From positions 35,434 to 99,433 of the forward strand of contig CAMPJI010000001.1 in assembly GCA_946886865.1 (NCBI GenBank): a stretch of DNA of 64,000 nt. The letters run 5' to 3'. This stretch comes from an uncultured Lysobacterales bacterium (GTDB lineage: Bacteria > Pseudomonadota > Gammaproteobacteria > Xanthomonadales > Xanthomonadaceae). The notes beneath the pieces were generated by a model. That model worked only from the letters and a program-made list of their open reading frames with translations, had not been told where the DNA came from and did no database searches. The translations under genes and the position numbers were made by a program. How positions within the stretch are numbered: position 1 is the first letter of the stretch; the number at the start of each line of letters is the position of its first letter. Below, piece after piece: positions 62,967 through 64,000 of this stretch.

Positions 62967-63620
62967 TCAGTCGCGGGGAGCCCGGGGTGCGCCGCCGGTG
63001 GCCTTGCGCGCGGCGGCCTTGGCGGGTGCGGGTGAGCCGGCCTTCTTTGTCGCCTTCTTTGCGGCCTTCTTTCCGCCCCCCGGTTTCGCAGCAGGTGTCC
63101 GCGACGCGGTCCGGGCGGCGGAGGTCCGGGTCGCGGGCCGACTGCGGGCCGCGGCGGGGGGCGCATCGACAGCGTGTCGGCGCAGTTCGGCGGTCAGCGC
63201 ATCGACACGGCGGCTGAGTGCCGCCAGATCGTCGCGGTCGGGCACGCCCAAGCGGACCAGGGTGCGATGCACGCGCTCTTCGAATCCTTTCTCCAGGCGG
63301 TCCCAGGTGTCGGTTGCGCGCTCACGGGCACTCTCGACCGTGCTTTCGACATTGCGTCGCACCGATTCGGCTTGGACCCCGGCCACTCGACGTGCGTGCT
63401 GCTCCAGGCCCAGGCCCTCCCTGACAAGGCCCTCGAACAGCCGGGTGCCTTCGGCCTGCGCGCGGTTGAACGCGCCGATGCCGGCCAGCCAGATCTGCTC
63501 GGCCGACTCGCTCAACGAGCGGGACAGCTGTTCGGCCTGTGAAGCGGGCCGCCCGGTGTCCCGGGTGGAGCCCGCGGCGGGGCGGCGTGCGGATGTCGTA
63601 CGTGGGCGTCGCGTGGCCAT
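62967..63620 (-). CDS. phasin family PHA-granule protein with a Lys-rich tail
   Basis: A 217-aa phasin of the PhaF/PhaI type. A central amphipathic, coiled-coil-like region spans about 25-145 (AEQIWLAGIGAFNRAQAEGT, then FEERVHRTLVRLGVPDRDDL). A Lys/Ala/Pro tail covers about 150-217 (KKAAKKATKKAG), like the DNA-binding tail of PhaF. ATG 63620 has GGAGG 4-5 nt upstream. It lies downstream of a PHA-system gene and directly upstream of a sirtuin. Confidence 0.9.
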   Translation of the reverse strand: MATRRPRTTSARRPAAGSTRDTGRPASQAEQLSRSLSESAEQIWLAGIGAFNRAQAEGTRLFEGLVREGLGLEQHARRVAGVQAESVRRNVESTVESARERATDTWDRLEKGFEERVHRTLVRLGVPDRDDLAALSRRVDALTAELRRHAVDAPPAAARSRPATRTSAARTASRTPAAKPGGGKKAAKKATKKAGSPAPAKAAARKATGGAPRAPRD

Positions 63621-63726
63621 GGGGCCTCCGGGGCAGGGTGTCACCGCACCATCGGAGCGCGGGCTAGAGTTTTCACACCAGCGCGGCCACCGGCGCACAT
63701 CGCCCTGGGGCCGGACCCGTGTGCGG

Positions 63727-64000
63727 TCAGCCGAACCGCTCGCCGAGCACGCGGTGGATCTCGCTCTCGATCGGGCCCTTCATGGCGCTCAGAAGGAATC
63801 CCAGTTGCGCGGTGACGTGCAGCTCCTGCGGCGCCAGAGCGATGCGGCCGTCGACGCCGCTGCGACTGAAATTGAGGATGTCGCCCTGCCACGTGCAGGT
63901 CACGCCGAAGCGCTCCACGAGCTTGTCGGCCACCTCCTGTACCGCCAGGCGGGCCTGTGCGGGCGGGAGGGAGTGGGCATGGCGGATGTCGATGCTGGAC
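63727..64000 (-). CDS. polyhydroxyalkanoic acid system family protein (5' end cut by window)
   Basis: A partial gene; the window ends inside its 5' region. The visible protein reads IDIRHAHSLPPAQARLAV, then VADKLVERFGVTC, DGRIALAPQELHVTAQLGFLLSAMKGPIESEIHRVL. This is the pattern of small PHA-system (PHA granule region) proteins of about 90-95 aa, so only a few residues are likely missing. It lies 106 nt before the phasin gene on the same strand. Confidence 0.85.
   Translation of the reverse strand, partial: SSIDIRHAHSLPPAQARLAVQEVADKLVERFGVTCTWQGDILNFSRSGVDGRIALAPQELHVTAQLGFLLSAMKGPIESEIHRVLGERFG

Overview
The window is high-GC DNA that reads as a gammaproteobacterial chromosome, most likely Xanthomonadaceae/Lysobacteraceae (Lysobacter or Luteimonas-like). 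This rests on the GC-rich codon use, a MetX-family enzyme of the type known in xanthomonads as serine O-succinyltransferase, several short-leader or leaderless starts behind TAGAAT-like -10 boxes, REP-type inverted repeats, and a phasin/PHA-granule gene pair. Placement to genus is inference.

Positions 1-15797 look like the right-hand part of a genomic island. A 24-nt remnant of a tRNA-Leu 3' end (T-loop to CCA) sits at 15774-15797. It is followed at once by a strong intrinsic terminator and ordinary chromosomal genes. The intact tRNA-Leu and an integrase would lie left of the window. The visible cargo is a copper/silver efflux operon cusC-like/cusB/cusA (53-5912), whose adaptor carries the Cu(I)-binding segment twice, and a defence operon on the minus strand: hsdR-hsdM-hsdS plus a DUF262/HNH (GmrSD-like) gene (14772-6357). 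A conserved 110-aa gene (14988-15320) is divergent from hsdR.

From 15.8 to 30 kb: a small conserved protein; a GspG-like pseudopilin coupled to a GGDEF-EAL membrane protein; cysteine dioxygenase and a serine O-succinyltransferase-type enzyme; and the complete System I cytochrome c maturation operon ccmABCDEFGHI on the minus strand, almost every junction overlapping by 1-4 nt. A DUF3293 gene and a methionine-type aminotransferase follow.

From 30 to 50 kb: mostly single genes. These are a lipoprotein, ABC-F protein Uup, an SRPBCC protein, an SDR, RNA 2',3'-cyclic phosphodiesterase ThpR, a YbaY/MliC multidomain lipoprotein, an M14 carboxypeptidase, a GST, a POT peptide transporter, a rhomboid protease, a histone-H1-like Lys/Ala-rich protein followed by a tiny GNAT, a PAS-only protein, RluF, an RsiV-like lipoprotein, class I photolyase, an OmpA-like lipoprotein, an MgtC-type membrane protein and an FAD oxidoreductase.

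From 50.5 to 64 kb: a tightly overlapping four-gene DNA-repair cassette (MBL exonuclease, ATP-dependent ligase LigB, Lhr-type helicase, metallophosphoesterase PdeM), a SulP transporter with a UspA-type protein, two cyclic-di-GMP proteins (GAF/degenerate GGDEF/EAL, and a membrane GGDEF cyclase), a Sir2 deacetylase, a Lys-rich phasin and a PHA-system protein cut by the window end. No rRNA, intact tRNA, CRISPR array, transposase or integrase was seen.
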